In this document: positions 9,223-17,713 of the stretch, in pieces
Numbering within the stretch: position 1 is the stretch's first letter
How the letters are laid out: the number at the start of each line of letters is the position of its first letter
Assembly (NCBI RefSeq): GCF_000167355.1
Contig: NZ_AAEW02000006.1
Span: 156,577-220,576 of the forward strand
From: Desulfuromonas acetoxidans DSM 684
GTDB lineage: Bacteria > Desulfobacterota > Desulfuromonadia > Desulfuromonadales > Desulfuromonadaceae
DNA length: 64,000 bases
Direction of reading: 5' to 3'
Made by a program: the position numbers and the translations under genes
The notes under the pieces: generated by a model
Database searches by the model: none
What the model was told of the DNA's origin: nothing
Seen by the model: only the letters and a program-made list of their open reading frames with translations

Positions 9223-9750
9223 TCAGTTCCCCTCATCTCCCGCCGATCCACTGGCGGATTGAAGATATCCTTGTGCAATGAGCGTCTCCAGAGCCAGCGC
9301 AGCAGCCTGATCGGCATCATGCGCACAACATACTCCGGGAATATCCTGCCATCCTTCCAACGTCACCACCACCCGTCCGGTTTTAAGAGCAATGGCCAAT
9401 TCGGACAACGTACCATACTCACCGGCAATGGCAATAACAACCGGTGCCGACTGCGCCACCAGCATGTTGCGGGCATGGCCGAGTCCGGTCGGCAATGGAT
9501 AACTCACCCACGGATTTGCGTCATCGGCATCATTACCCGGCAATAACCCAATGACGTGACCACCGCCCTCGCGACACCCGCGAGAGACCGCCTCCATCAC
9601 CCCGCCAAGACCGCCACACACCACATCCACCCCAGCCTGGGCCAATGTGTAACCAACCTGACGTGCCAGTTGGTACTGTTCCGCCGTGACTGTGCCACCA
9701 CCAATAACAGCGACCAGCGGGGATGTTGTCTGCTGTGGCGAAAAGGTCAT
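9223..9750 (-). CDS. SLOG-fold protein, TIGR00725 / LOG-like
   Basis: 175 residues of Rossmann-like fold. VAVIGGG at 13-19, GLGGVMEAVSRG and GLLPG are the nucleotide-binding loops of the LOG/SLOG group, and GEYGTLSE matches the GGxGTxxE catalytic-type motif with the first Gly pair altered. Related proteins include lysine decarboxylase-like phosphoribohydrolases (LOG) and DNA processing proteins; this subfamily has no settled function. Its ATG overlaps the ClC gene stop by 4 bp, and its stop lies at the start of the DHH phosphoesterase gene, so the three are coupled. Confidence 0.78.
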   Translation of the reverse strand: MTFSPQQTTSPLVAVIGGGTVTAEQYQLARQVGYTLAQAGVDVVCGGLGGVMEAVSRGCREGGGHVIGLLPGNDADDANPWVSYPLPTGLGHARNMLVAQSAPVVIAIAGEYGTLSELAIALKTGRVVVTLEGWQDIPGVCCAHDADQAAALALETLIAQGYLQSASGSAGDEGN

Positions 9751-11510
9751 GACTCCACTCCGATCTTGAGAATATTCTGATTGTAGGCATGAATTAGGGT
9801 GGTTTTCTTGAGCACGCCCACCACATGTTGCCCATCACGCGTGCTCACCACCGGCAACGTTGAAATCGGTTTTTTCTCGAACAGTTCAAAAGCCGCTTCA
9901 AGATTCTGCTGCGCCGTGATGGTGATCACCTTATGCGTCATGATCTCGGACGCCACCACCAGTTCGCACAACTCACCCATTTCGCTCAGACAGGCTTTCA
10001 AGTCGCGCATGGACACCATACCGACCATACGGCCCTCATCATTCACCACAACAAAATGGGGATAACTGCTCTCCTGAGCCAGTGCCACCAGTTGTCCCAG
10101 CGGCATCCGCTCATCAATCTGCTCAAAGTCCTGCTCCATGTAATCCGCCACCAGCAAAGAACGCAGCAGGTTGATGTCACGACCACGGACGATTTTAACC
10201 CCACGCCGCACCAGACGTGTTTCATAGATCGACAAGCCGTAAAACGACTGGACAATCACCAGACTGGCAATGCAACTGGTCATCAGCGGCAGGATAATTT
10301 CAAAATTATAGGTCAGTTCGAAAATGGTAAAAATCGCCGTAATCGGCGCCAGAGTCGTGCCACTGACCATGGCGGCCATCCCCACCAGAGCGTAAACCGG
10401 AAATTCGGCGACCAGATGGGGCGCAAACGCCTGCGCCAGACAGCCGAACAGACCACCGAGCAGACCGCCCAACACCAGCGACGGCGCAAAAATGCCCCCG
10501 GAAAAACCGACCCCAACTGAAATCGCCGTGGCCGCCAGCTTGGCAAGCAGTATCGCCACCATCACTGCCGGCACCAGATCGGCGGTTAACACCTCATTGA
10601 TCGCCTGATAACCAACACCCAGCACATAGGGAGACAGCAAGGCCAGACCACCGACCAAAACGCCTCCCAGCGCCGGACGAGACCACAGCGGCAGCTTCAT
10701 CAGATTGCAGCTATCCTCAACCCGATTGATCAGCTGAATAAACACAATCGCCAGAAACCCGGCCAGAACACCGAGGATAAGATAGAGGGGGATCTCCCAA
10801 TAACTGAGCAGTTGGAAAGCAGGAACATCAAAGGTGGGAAACGAACCGAGGAAGCGGTGGGAAACCACTGTCGCCGTAACCGCGGAGACAGCGATCTGAC
10901 TCAAATAGTTGATCTGAAAATCAACCAGGATAATCTCTGCGGCAAACAGCATCCCGGCCATGGGTGCATTAAAGGTTGCGGCAATACCGGCAGCCGCCCC
11001 ACACGCCAAAAACACCCGTTTCCACTCCGGAGACAACTTCATCAGCTGAGCCAGTGAAGAACCGACCGATGAGCCGATATGCACCACCGGTCCTTCACGT
11101 CCGACCGAAGCACCGCAGCCCAGCGACAAGGTGGTACAGAACATTTTAAACAGGGTGGTACGATGGCGGATATTGCCCTCACGTGTCACCACGGATTCGA
11201 TCACTTCCGGCACTCCGGCTCCACGCGCCTCCGGTGCAAAACGTTCCAGAATCGGGCCGAGGATCAATCCCCCGGCCACCGGAATCGCCACCACCAGATA
11301 CCAGGGCATGGCGGCGGTCGCCGCGACCAGATCGTAGGATTCCCCCCAGAAGAGCGCCGTCGTTTCCAGCAATAGATAGCGAAACGCCACAGCCAGGGTA
11401 CCGGTGACCACGCCAATGGTCGCGGCAATCAGCAGTAAAAACACAATCCGCCAGCCATGACCGCGCATCCGTTCACGGGGAGAAAACACACGACTGCGGG
11501 TAGTCACCAT
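9747..11510 (-). CDS. ClC-type chloride channel/transporter with C-terminal CBS pair
   Basis: 587 residues with about ten hydrophobic helices up to about residue 435. Chloride-site motifs: GAGVPEV (97-103, usual GSGIPEV), GREGP (137-141, with the gating Glu139) and GFSGGIFAPSL later in the chain. Residues from about 450 to the end are two CBS domains, which in ClC proteins sense adenine nucleotides. The gating Glu is typical of both channels and H+/Cl- exchangers; which of these it is cannot be settled here. The start shares one base with the queH stop (TGATG) and the stop overlaps the next gene by 4 bp. Confidence 0.92.
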   Translation of the reverse strand: MVTTRSRVFSPRERMRGHGWRIVFLLLIAATIGVVTGTLAVAFRYLLLETTALFWGESYDLVAATAAMPWYLVVAIPVAGGLILGPILERFAPEARGAGVPEVIESVVTREGNIRHRTTLFKMFCTTLSLGCGASVGREGPVVHIGSSVGSSLAQLMKLSPEWKRVFLACGAAAGIAATFNAPMAGMLFAAEIILVDFQINYLSQIAVSAVTATVVSHRFLGSFPTFDVPAFQLLSYWEIPLYLILGVLAGFLAIVFIQLINRVEDSCNLMKLPLWSRPALGGVLVGGLALLSPYVLGVGYQAINEVLTADLVPAVMVAILLAKLAATAISVGVGFSGGIFAPSLVLGGLLGGLFGCLAQAFAPHLVAEFPVYALVGMAAMVSGTTLAPITAIFTIFELTYNFEIILPLMTSCIASLVIVQSFYGLSIYETRLVRRGVKIVRGRDINLLRSLLVADYMEQDFEQIDERMPLGQLVALAQESSYPHFVVVNDEGRMVGMVSMRDLKACLSEMGELCELVVASEIMTHKVITITAQQNLEAAFELFEKKPISTLPVVSTRDGQHVVGVLKKTTLIHAYNQNILKIGVES

Positions 11511-12145
11511 CAGTTACGCTCTCCACGTTTGTTCTGGCGCTGCGCTCGGCGCTGTTCACTTTCGGCCAGAGAGTAACAACAACCACAGTAATTCTGTCGG
11601 TAAAACCCCCACTCGCGAGACAACTCCAGACTGCGCTGAAAGCCCCCCTTTTTCTTAAAATCGGCCTGATAAAATACCGAGCCGAACCGCTGTGCCACAT
11701 CACACCCGAGACGATTGATACGCGGAGCATCTTTATGCGGCGAGATGGACAACACCGTACAGAACAGATCAAAGCCTCCAGCCACCGCTTGCTCAGCGGT
11801 GCGTTCGAGACGCATCTGATAGCACAGAGTACAGCGCTCGCCACGCTCCGGTTCCTGTTCATAGCCGGCAATACGCTCATGCCACTGTTGCGGCTCGTAG
11901 GCACTGACAATCAGCGGCAAGTTCAAATTGTCACACCAGCGCACCAGTTCGTCGCGACGAATACAATATTCTTTTTCGGGATGAATATTGGGGTTGTAGT
12001 AAAAGATCGTCAGGTCGTAATCATCCTGCAGACGTTCCACCACCGAACTACTGCACGGCGCACAGCAGGCGTGCAGCAACATCTTCGGCTTCAACGTGAC
12101 CACCGAAGAGCTCAGTGTCGCTTGACTGGGGCAGGTCTGGGTCAT
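11510..12145 (-). CDS. queH: Epoxyqueuosine reductase QueH
   Basis: 211 residues. The motif LLHACCAPCSSS (C27, C28, C31), then RCTLCYQMRL and YCGCCYS match the DUF208/QueH family, where these cysteines hold iron-sulfur and mononuclear iron sites. QueH is the non-cobalamin enzyme for the last step of tRNA queuosine synthesis. The first gene of a coupled minus-strand run (queH, clc, SLOG, DHH). Its start at 12145 is 55 bp from the divergent lpxH start, so the promoters must overlap in this short gap. Confidence 0.92.
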   Translation of the reverse strand: MTQTCPSQATLSSSVVTLKPKMLLHACCAPCSSSVVERLQDDYDLTIFYYNPNIHPEKEYCIRRDELVRWCDNLNLPLIVSAYEPQQWHERIAGYEQEPERGERCTLCYQMRLERTAEQAVAGGFDLFCTVLSISPHKDAPRINRLGCDVAQRFGSVFYQADFKKKGGFQRSLELSREWGFYRQNYCGCCYSLAESEQRRAQRQNKRGERN

Positions 12146-12200
12146 AAAGGTTCTCTCAATTCAGTTGCCGCCCCTGCGGGCGACTGCTATAGTACGCGCC

Positions 12201-12938
12201 ATGAAAGATCTGTTTATCGCCGATGCCCATCTGATCCGGCCCGACGACGCGGCATACCGCCACCTGCTCAGCTTTCTTCAGCAACAGCGGGGACAGGTGC
12301 GCACGCTGATTCTGCTCGGCGACATTTTCGAATTCTGGGTGGGCTACCGCCACTGCGTGTTCAGCGCCTACTTGCCCCTGCTCCACGAATTACAGCAACT
12401 CCAGGCCAGCGGTACACGCATTGTCATGGTCGAAGGCAACCACGATTTCCATGTCGGTCCATTTTTTACCGAAACTCTGCAAGCGACGGTATTTACCGAT
12501 GACGGCACCGTGCAGCTCGATGACACCACCATCGCACTAAGCCATGGCGACACCTTGGCACCGACCCGTAGTTACCTGTGGTTGCGCGGTTTCTTCCGTA
12601 GCGCTGCAGCCCGTTTCCTCATCCGCATCTTTCCCGGTGATCTCACTTGGAAAATCGGCGATATTCTCGGCGTGCTCAGTAAGAAAAAAAGCCGTCGCCA
12701 GCCACGAACCCAATATGTCCTCCCGGAACAGGCGATCCGTCATCAGGCTCAACAACGCCTAGACGCGGGTGCCGACCTGTTTGTCTGCGGCCATTTCCAT
12801 CAGGCCCACCTGTGGCAACAAGATAAAAAAAGCATGGCCATTGTCGGCAACTGGGGCGACACCTGCCATTACGGCCAGTTCGAAAACGGCCGTTTCACTC
12901 TGGAAGAGTACCACCCCGCTGCCAACCCTGCGACCTGA
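12201..12938 (+). CDS. lpxH: UDP-2,3-diacylglucosamine diphosphatase
   Basis: 245 residues from ATG 12201 (an in-frame ATG at 12165 adds twelve residues that do not fit the family N-terminus). Calcineurin-like metal motifs are all present: ADAHL (Asp7, His9), LLGDIFEFW, VEGNHDF, LSHGD and CGHFHQAH. The GDIFEFW form is characteristic of LpxH, which cleaves UDP-diacylglucosamine to lipid X in lipid A synthesis at the inner membrane face. Ends 15 bp before the convergent M16 gene with no clear terminator between. Confidence 0.85.
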   Translation: MKDLFIADAHLIRPDDAAYRHLLSFLQQQRGQVRTLILLGDIFEFWVGYRHCVFSAYLPLLHELQQLQASGTRIVMVEGNHDFHVGPFFTETLQATVFTDDGTVQLDDTTIALSHGDTLAPTRSYLWLRGFFRSAAARFLIRIFPGDLTWKIGDILGVLSKKKSRRQPRTQYVLPEQAIRHQAQQRLDAGADLFVCGHFHQAHLWQQDKKSMAIVGNWGDTCHYGQFENGRFTLEEYHPAANPAT

Positions 12939-12953
12939 TTCCCGATCAGATCA

Positions 12954-14375
12954 TTATAACAAATCTTCGACGCGCCGTTCCGTGACCGGCACATTCCAGC
13001 TTTTCACCGTGTCGCGCAACACCTCAATATCGCCGATCAGCACCGTCACCTGTTGTTCAGGATGCAGATAGCGCCGGGCAACGCGCTGAACATCGTCAAT
13101 GGTCACCGCAGCAATCCGCTGGCGGTAACGGTCCAGATAATCTTCCGGATAGCCAAATAATTCCTGATCGAGAATACGCGTGGCCAGAGCATGACGGTTG
13201 TCAAAGGCGAACACAAAGGAGTTGATCAGACTCTGCTTGGCCTGCTCCAGTTCCGCGACACTGATCGCCTCTCGCCCGATCCGTTCCATCTCCTTGTGCA
13301 TCAGACCAACCACTTCGCCCACCGAGGCGTTCTTGGTTTCCGCCGCACTGATAAAGACGCCGGGAAGCCGCCGTCCCACGGAAAAATAAGAATACACCGA
13401 ATAGGCCAGTCCTCGATTAGAGCGGATCTCCCGCATCAGCCGCGAACTGAATCCGCCGCCGCCGAGGATATAATTCATCACCTGAACGGCATAGAGGTCG
13501 GGGTTGTTTTTCTCAATCGCCAGCTCACCAAGCAGTATCGTGGTCTGTGGCACCGGACGATCCACCAGCACCACACCGGCTTGCACCTGTGGTTGCAACG
13601 GCGGCACATCAGGCGTCACACTGTCATGGTGCCAATCACCAAAGGCCTCCTCCAGCAAGGCCTTGGCCGTATCCTTGCCCACATCGCCGGTAAAAACAAT
13701 GCGCGTATTGGACGGCCCAAAATAACGCTGATGGTTGGCCTGTAAATCCTCGCGGCTGATCGCAGCGACGCTGTGTAAGGTTGGCGACTCCGCCAATGGA
13801 TGACCGGCATAGAGGCGCGACATCAGAATCTGCCGGGCCAGAGCCGCACCATGGTCCGCCTTGCGGCGAATGCCTTCAAGCATCTGATTGCGGCTGATCT
13901 CAAAGCGCTCGGCATCAAAGTGCGGCTGGCGCAGCATGGCGGCCAGCAACGCCAACCCCGGTCGTACATCTTCTTTGAGCAACGACAGCGAGCTGCGCGT
14001 GGTGTAGGTTCCGGCAGTCACTTTAAGTGAGGCCGCCAACGCGTCCAGTGCCGTATCAAAGGCGGCGGCATCCCACGTGCCGGCTCCACCTTTTTTCAGA
14101 TTATCCGCTACCAACTCGGCCAGCCCGGCCTTTTGCGGCGGTGCGGTAATTTTACCCGATTCCACCACCATAGTCACATCCACCAAGGGCAACTCCGCGT
14201 CCTGACGATAATAGACCTGAATGCCGTTGGAAAGCTGAAACGTTTCGGGATACTCGATGGCAAATTTCAACTCTGGAAGTTCCAGATCATCAGGGCGGCC
14301 AGCTGCGCCTAAGGCCGCGAGTGGCCAGGCCGTCACCAGCAAAAGAATCCAAATCAAAAATCTACAGTGCTTCAT
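12954..14375 (-). CDS. M16 peptidase-like subunit without zinc site
   Basis: 473 residues with a signal peptide (about 1-24). The fold is M16 (pitrilysin/MPP), but where the catalytic HxxEH should be the protein reads AGLAELVADNL, so it cannot bind zinc. The C-terminal half keeps the segment SRLMREIRSNRGLAYSVYSY, which supplies the Arg/Tyr pair used by M16B enzymes on the partner's substrate. Together with the catalytically complete neighbour at 14362-15882, overlapped by 14 bp, this is the expected heterodimer: one active and one regulatory subunit, probably periplasmic. Confidence 0.88.
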   Translation of the reverse strand: MKHCRFLIWILLLVTAWPLAALGAAGRPDDLELPELKFAIEYPETFQLSNGIQVYYRQDAELPLVDVTMVVESGKITAPPQKAGLAELVADNLKKGGAGTWDAAAFDTALDALAASLKVTAGTYTTRSSLSLLKEDVRPGLALLAAMLRQPHFDAERFEISRNQMLEGIRRKADHGAALARQILMSRLYAGHPLAESPTLHSVAAISREDLQANHQRYFGPSNTRIVFTGDVGKDTAKALLEEAFGDWHHDSVTPDVPPLQPQVQAGVVLVDRPVPQTTILLGELAIEKNNPDLYAVQVMNYILGGGGFSSRLMREIRSNRGLAYSVYSYFSVGRRLPGVFISAAETKNASVGEVVGLMHKEMERIGREAISVAELEQAKQSLINSFVFAFDNRHALATRILDQELFGYPEDYLDRYRQRIAAVTIDDVQRVARRYLHPEQQVTVLIGDIEVLRDTVKSWNVPVTERRVEDLL

Positions 14376-15882
14376 CGTCAGCCTCCTGCACCAGGGTGAT
14401 CACACTGCGATTCTCTTTCGTCAGCCAACGTTGGGCCACCTGCTGCAAATCGTCACCGTGAATGCGGGCAATGTTTTCATCGTAATCAACCAGGTAACGC
14501 CAATCACCGGCAACCACCTGAAAACGGGTCAGCATATTGGCCAGCCCATTGTTGCTCTTCAGGTAACGCAGGCGATCGGCACGCAACTGTTTGCGAATCG
14601 GCGTCAACTCCTGTTCGCTAACCGGCTGTTGTTTCAACAGCTCAAGTTCGCGGTAGAGGGCCTGTTCCAGCTCCGCCGTGGTATGGGGAGAGCGCGGCGT
14701 CAGACTGACAACAAACAGATTGTTATAACGCGCTCCCGGAGCCGAATAACTGGTGACTTTGGTCGCCAGTTGCTGCTCCAGCACCAGCGAACGGTACAGA
14801 CGTGACCGCGGTCCTTCAGTCAGTAGATGGCTGAGCAGATCAAAGGTATAGTCGTCACGTGACGGCAGTGTCGGCTTGTGAAACGCCACCAGCAATTGGG
14901 GTTCGGCATCAAAACGCACTTCGGTGCGTCGCTCCCCCTGCTGTGGCGGCTCAACTGCAGTCACCGGTGGGATTTTCTCACCCGGCGACATCCCCCCGAA
15001 GTAACGCTCCACCAACTGATGAGTTTGTTCGGCATTAACATCGCCGACAATGGCAATCACCGCGTTCACCGGTGCGTAGTAACGGTGCAGAAAGTCGGAG
15101 GTCTCGGCCAGGGTCAGATTTTCAATATCAGACGTCCAACCGATCACCGGATGGCGATAGGGATGCACTCGAAACGCCGTCGCCAGAAGGGCCTCATACA
15201 TCATACCGCCAGGGCGACTCTCATAAGAGCGGCGCCGCTCTTCGAGCACAACCTCGCGCTCAGTATAGAACTCACGCAACACCGCATTCTGCATACGATC
15301 TGCCTCAAGAGACATCCACAGCTCCAGCTTGTTGGTCGGCAATGAGATCAGGTAGCTGGTCAAATCCTTGCCGGTAAAGGCGTTAAACCCCACCCCGCCA
15401 TGACGGGAATAGATCTGTGAAAATTCGTCTTTGACCACTAAACTGCGATGCTGCTGCTGCAAGGCGTGCAGTTGATCAACCATAACCTGTTTGCGGGAAG
15501 CATCGGCGTGCGGCTGCTGTTCAAGACGCTCCAAAGCCACTGCGGTCTGCTCGATTTTATCCAGCAACGGTTTCTCAGCGGCAAAATCGCGGGTACCGAT
15601 CTGCCGAGTGCCTTTGAAACGCATATGCTCAAGCAGATGGGCAACACCGCGATTGTCCCCAACCTCGTTCACCGAGCCGACACCAATGGTCATATACGCT
15701 GTAAAGGTGGGCGAATCGTGGCGTTCGGCCACAAGCAGGGTCAGACCGTTTTCAAGGGTAAACTGCTGCACCTTGTCGCCAAGAGAATCGTCTGCCCACA
15801 GCGAAGACGTAACCAGGCAGCACAACAGCACGATAAAAACAGTTCGGACGGAAAAACAACTTAGTGAACGCGGCCTTCTCAT
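14362..15882 (-). CDS. M16 family zinc peptidase, catalytic subunit
   Basis: 506 residues. The N-terminus is hydrophobic (about 10-30, ending near LWA), a signal peptide or anchor. The inverted zinc motif HLLEH lies in GVAHLLEHMRFKGT (residues about 83-96), and EREVVLEERR supplies the third ligand glutamate. An extra helical insert of about 60 residues follows the HLLEH region. Substrates of the bacterial pairs are mostly unknown (peptide clearance or processing in the periplasm). The upstream region holds a short structured RNA with its own promoter (16030-16173). Confidence 0.9.
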   Translation of the reverse strand: MRRPRSLSCFSVRTVFIVLLCCLVTSSLWADDSLGDKVQQFTLENGLTLLVAERHDSPTFTAYMTIGVGSVNEVGDNRGVAHLLEHMRFKGTRQIGTRDFAAEKPLLDKIEQTAVALERLEQQPHADASRKQVMVDQLHALQQQHRSLVVKDEFSQIYSRHGGVGFNAFTGKDLTSYLISLPTNKLELWMSLEADRMQNAVLREFYTEREVVLEERRRSYESRPGGMMYEALLATAFRVHPYRHPVIGWTSDIENLTLAETSDFLHRYYAPVNAVIAIVGDVNAEQTHQLVERYFGGMSPGEKIPPVTAVEPPQQGERRTEVRFDAEPQLLVAFHKPTLPSRDDYTFDLLSHLLTEGPRSRLYRSLVLEQQLATKVTSYSAPGARYNNLFVVSLTPRSPHTTAELEQALYRELELLKQQPVSEQELTPIRKQLRADRLRYLKSNNGLANMLTRFQVVAGDWRYLVDYDENIARIHGDDLQQVAQRWLTKENRSVITLVQEADDEAL

Positions 15883-16029
15883 AGGTAAGACAACTCCATG
15901 AAGGGTTCATTATCATTGGGTGTGTCGGGCAGTCTACCACAGCAAAGATAAGCATGAGAACCGTGATAAACACAGTTATGAAAGGGGGCTGGATTCAGAA
16001 AAAAGGCAGTACCGGAAGGCAAGCAGACA

Positions 16030-16067
16030 AAAAAATGCCCTGTTCCGGAGGAGGGATGGAACAGGGC
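16030..16067 (-). terminator. Strong rho-independent terminator of a short RNA
   Basis: Perfect 10-bp stem GCCCTGTTCC (16037-16046 and complement 16058-16067), loop 11. On the minus strand the stem is followed by ATTTTTTTG. It sits about 150 bp before the M16 start codon, so it ends a transcript inside the leader region. Confidence 0.85.
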
Positions 16068-16173
16068 GGTGACCCCAAGGGGAAGGGGTCGGCTTGTTGC
16101 TGACAGTTTCCTGTCATGGCTTAGCAACACTGAAAGCGCCTCTCCTTACCGTCATCACGGCTACTGGAAAGAC
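16030..16173 (-). ncRNA. Candidate structured RNA or leader attenuator
   Basis: Between the promoter at 16180-16208 and the terminator at 16030-16067 lies a transcript of about 145 nt that codes for no convincing protein (only a 13-codon frame from an ATG near 16159). It folds, on the minus strand, into GTTGCT...AGCAAC enclosing GACAG-GAAA-CTGTC (a GNRA-type tetraloop), then GACCCC/GGGGTC (16071-16076, 16085-16090), then the terminator. I do not recognise it as a named riboswitch class. It may be a free small RNA or a ligand- or peptide-controlled leader of the M16 peptidase operon. Confidence 0.55.
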
Positions 16174-16179
16174 GACGTT

Positions 16180-16208
16180 ACTATAGCCATAAACAAAAAA
16201 TTCAGCAA
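16180..16208 (-). promoter_or_regulatory. Sigma-70-type promoter
   Basis: On the minus strand TTGCTG (16208-16203), a 17-bp spacer, then TATAGT (16185-16180). Both hexamers are near consensus and the spacing is ideal. Transcription would start near 16173 and enter the structured RNA. Confidence 0.75.
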
Positions 16209-16321
16209 GCCTAAATTTTTTTATTTTCACTTAATAGCTGGAATCTCAGATAAAAAACTTGTGCGCTCTGTTCAGAGCCCAAAAAAATCACCTGCGACCC
16301 CAGCAGCAGAGAGATTTTTTA

Positions 16322-17710
16322 TCAGGAGGACTCATCAAGCAGATGATACTTTTCCAGCTTGTAACGTAACGTTCCGCGCGCAAGATTCAGTAACCGGGCG
16401 GTCTTAGCCACATTGCCCGCTGTCATATCCAGTGCCTGACGAATCAACTTAGTCTCCAGCTCCTCAACCATCGACTCAAGACACATGCCCTGCGGAGGCA
16501 ACACCCAATCCAGCGTAACATTCTGCTGCGGAGCCGGACCGCGCACTTCAACCGGCAGCATGTCCGGAGTAATCACCTCATTACGGTGCATGATGCAGAT
16601 CCGTTCGACCATATTGCGCAACTCACGCACATTGCCAGGCCAGTGGTAACGACTTAACAACCCGAGAGCCTCGGCAGAGATTTCGCGCACCGGCCGATTG
16701 AACTCGCGGCTGTAGCGTTTGAGAAAATGGTCGAGCAACAACGGAATATCATCACGTCGTTCACGCAGCGGCGGCATGGTAATCGGGAAGACATTGAGCC
16801 GGTAGAACAGATCTTCACGAAACGTTTTTTCCTGAATTGCCTCACTGAGATCGCAATTGGTGGCGGCGATCACCCGTACGTCGATATCGATATTGCGGTT
16901 TCCGCCCAGGCGACGAATCTTGCGGTCTTCGAGCACCCGCAACAATTTAACCTGCAACGCCATATCCATCTCGCCGATTTCGTCGAGAAACAGGGTGCCG
17001 CCGTTGGCCTCTTCAAACAGGCCGATTTTACGGGCATGGGCGTCAGTAAACGCCCCTTTTTCGTGACCAAAAAGTTCTGTCTCCAGCAAGTTAAATGGCA
17101 ACGAACCACAATTGACTTCGATAAACGGTTGGCGCTGGCGCGATGACAGATTGTGAATTGCCCGCGCAACCAACTCCTTCCCGGTACCGCTTTCGCCACA
17201 GATCAACACAGTTGCCGTGTCGTGCTGTGCCACATCCTCGACCTGATGCACCACTTCCAGCAACTGTGGGCTGGAACCAACCATGTTGGCCTGCTCCAGA
17301 AGATCGGCTTCTGAGCGGCGACGTAAGCGGCGAATCTCGCGCTGCAGGCTGCGTTTTTCCAGAGCCAATTTGACAATGAGGCGGATGGCATCAGACTTAA
17401 ACGGCTTTTTGATGTAATCATAGGCCCCCATTTTCAGAGCCTGAACCGCACTTTCCACTGTGCCGTAGCCGGTGATGATAATCACCAGAATATCCGGATC
17501 CACGGCCTGCAACTGCTGCAAAACATCCAATCCGCTCGCCGCACCAAGGTTGAGATCCAACAGCACCAGATCGATCTCCTCCTGCTCAGCGATCTGCAAT
17601 GCCGATTTCGGCCCGTCGCAGCCAAACAGCTGGTAACCGTCTTCACCGAGAATCCGCTCAAGGTTCTCGCGAATAAACGCCTCGTCATCGACAATAAGAA
17701 TTTTATCCAT
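16322..17710 (-). CDS. Sigma-54-dependent response regulator (NtrC family)
   Basis: 462 residues: receiver domain 1-120 with phospho-acceptor Asp52 and DD at 8-9; AAA+ domain about 140-375 with Walker A GESGTGKE (172-179) and Walker [13 protein letters not shown]; Fis-type helix-turn-helix at about 425-455 ([21 protein letters not shown]). The sigma-54 contact loop reads GAFTDA (219-224) instead of GAFTGA. It would activate sigma-54 promoters when phosphorylated by the adjacent kinase, whose stop lies 3 bp upstream. Target genes are not evident in the window. Confidence 0.93.
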   Translation of the reverse strand: MDKILIVDDEAFIRENLERILGEDGYQLFGCDGPKSALQIAEQEEIDLVLLDLNLGAASGLDVLQQLQAVDPDILVIIITGYGTVESAVQALKMGAYDYIKKPFKSDAIRLIVKLALEKRSLQREIRRLRRRSEADLLEQANMVGSSPQLLEVVHQVEDVAQHDTATVLICGESGTGKELVARAIHNLSSRQRQPFIEVNCGSLPFNLLETELFGHEKGAFTDAHARKIGLFEEANGGTLFLDEIGEMDMALQVKLLRVLEDRKIRRLGGNRNIDIDVRVIAATNCDLSEAIQEKTFREDLFYRLNVFPITMPPLRERRDDIPLLLDHFLKRYSREFNRPVREISAEALGLLSRYHWPGNVRELRNMVERICIMHRNEVITPDMLPVEVRGPAPQQNVTLDWVLPPQGMCLESMVEELETKLIRQALDMTAGNVAKTARLLNLARGTLRYKLEKYHLLDESS

Positions 17711-17713
17711 ACC

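Larger units (their letters stand above)
15883..16321 (-). other. 439-bp gap between the M16 pair and the sigma-54 regulator
   Basis: No credible protein gene. It holds, in minus-strand order, AT-rich sequence after the regulator stop, a promoter (16180-16208), a structured transcript (16030-16173) with hairpins and a strong terminator, and then about 147 bp of leader before the M16 gene at 15882. Confidence 0.7.

Noticed and set aside
16030..16173. c-di-GMP (GEMM) riboswitch
   Set aside because: The conserved CACGCAAAGG/GGGACGCAAAG segments are absent, though a GAAA tetraloop is present.
16069..16407. 112-codon plus-strand frame near the sigma-54 regulator
   Set aside because: Overlaps the structured RNA and the end of the regulator in antisense; no supporting signal.
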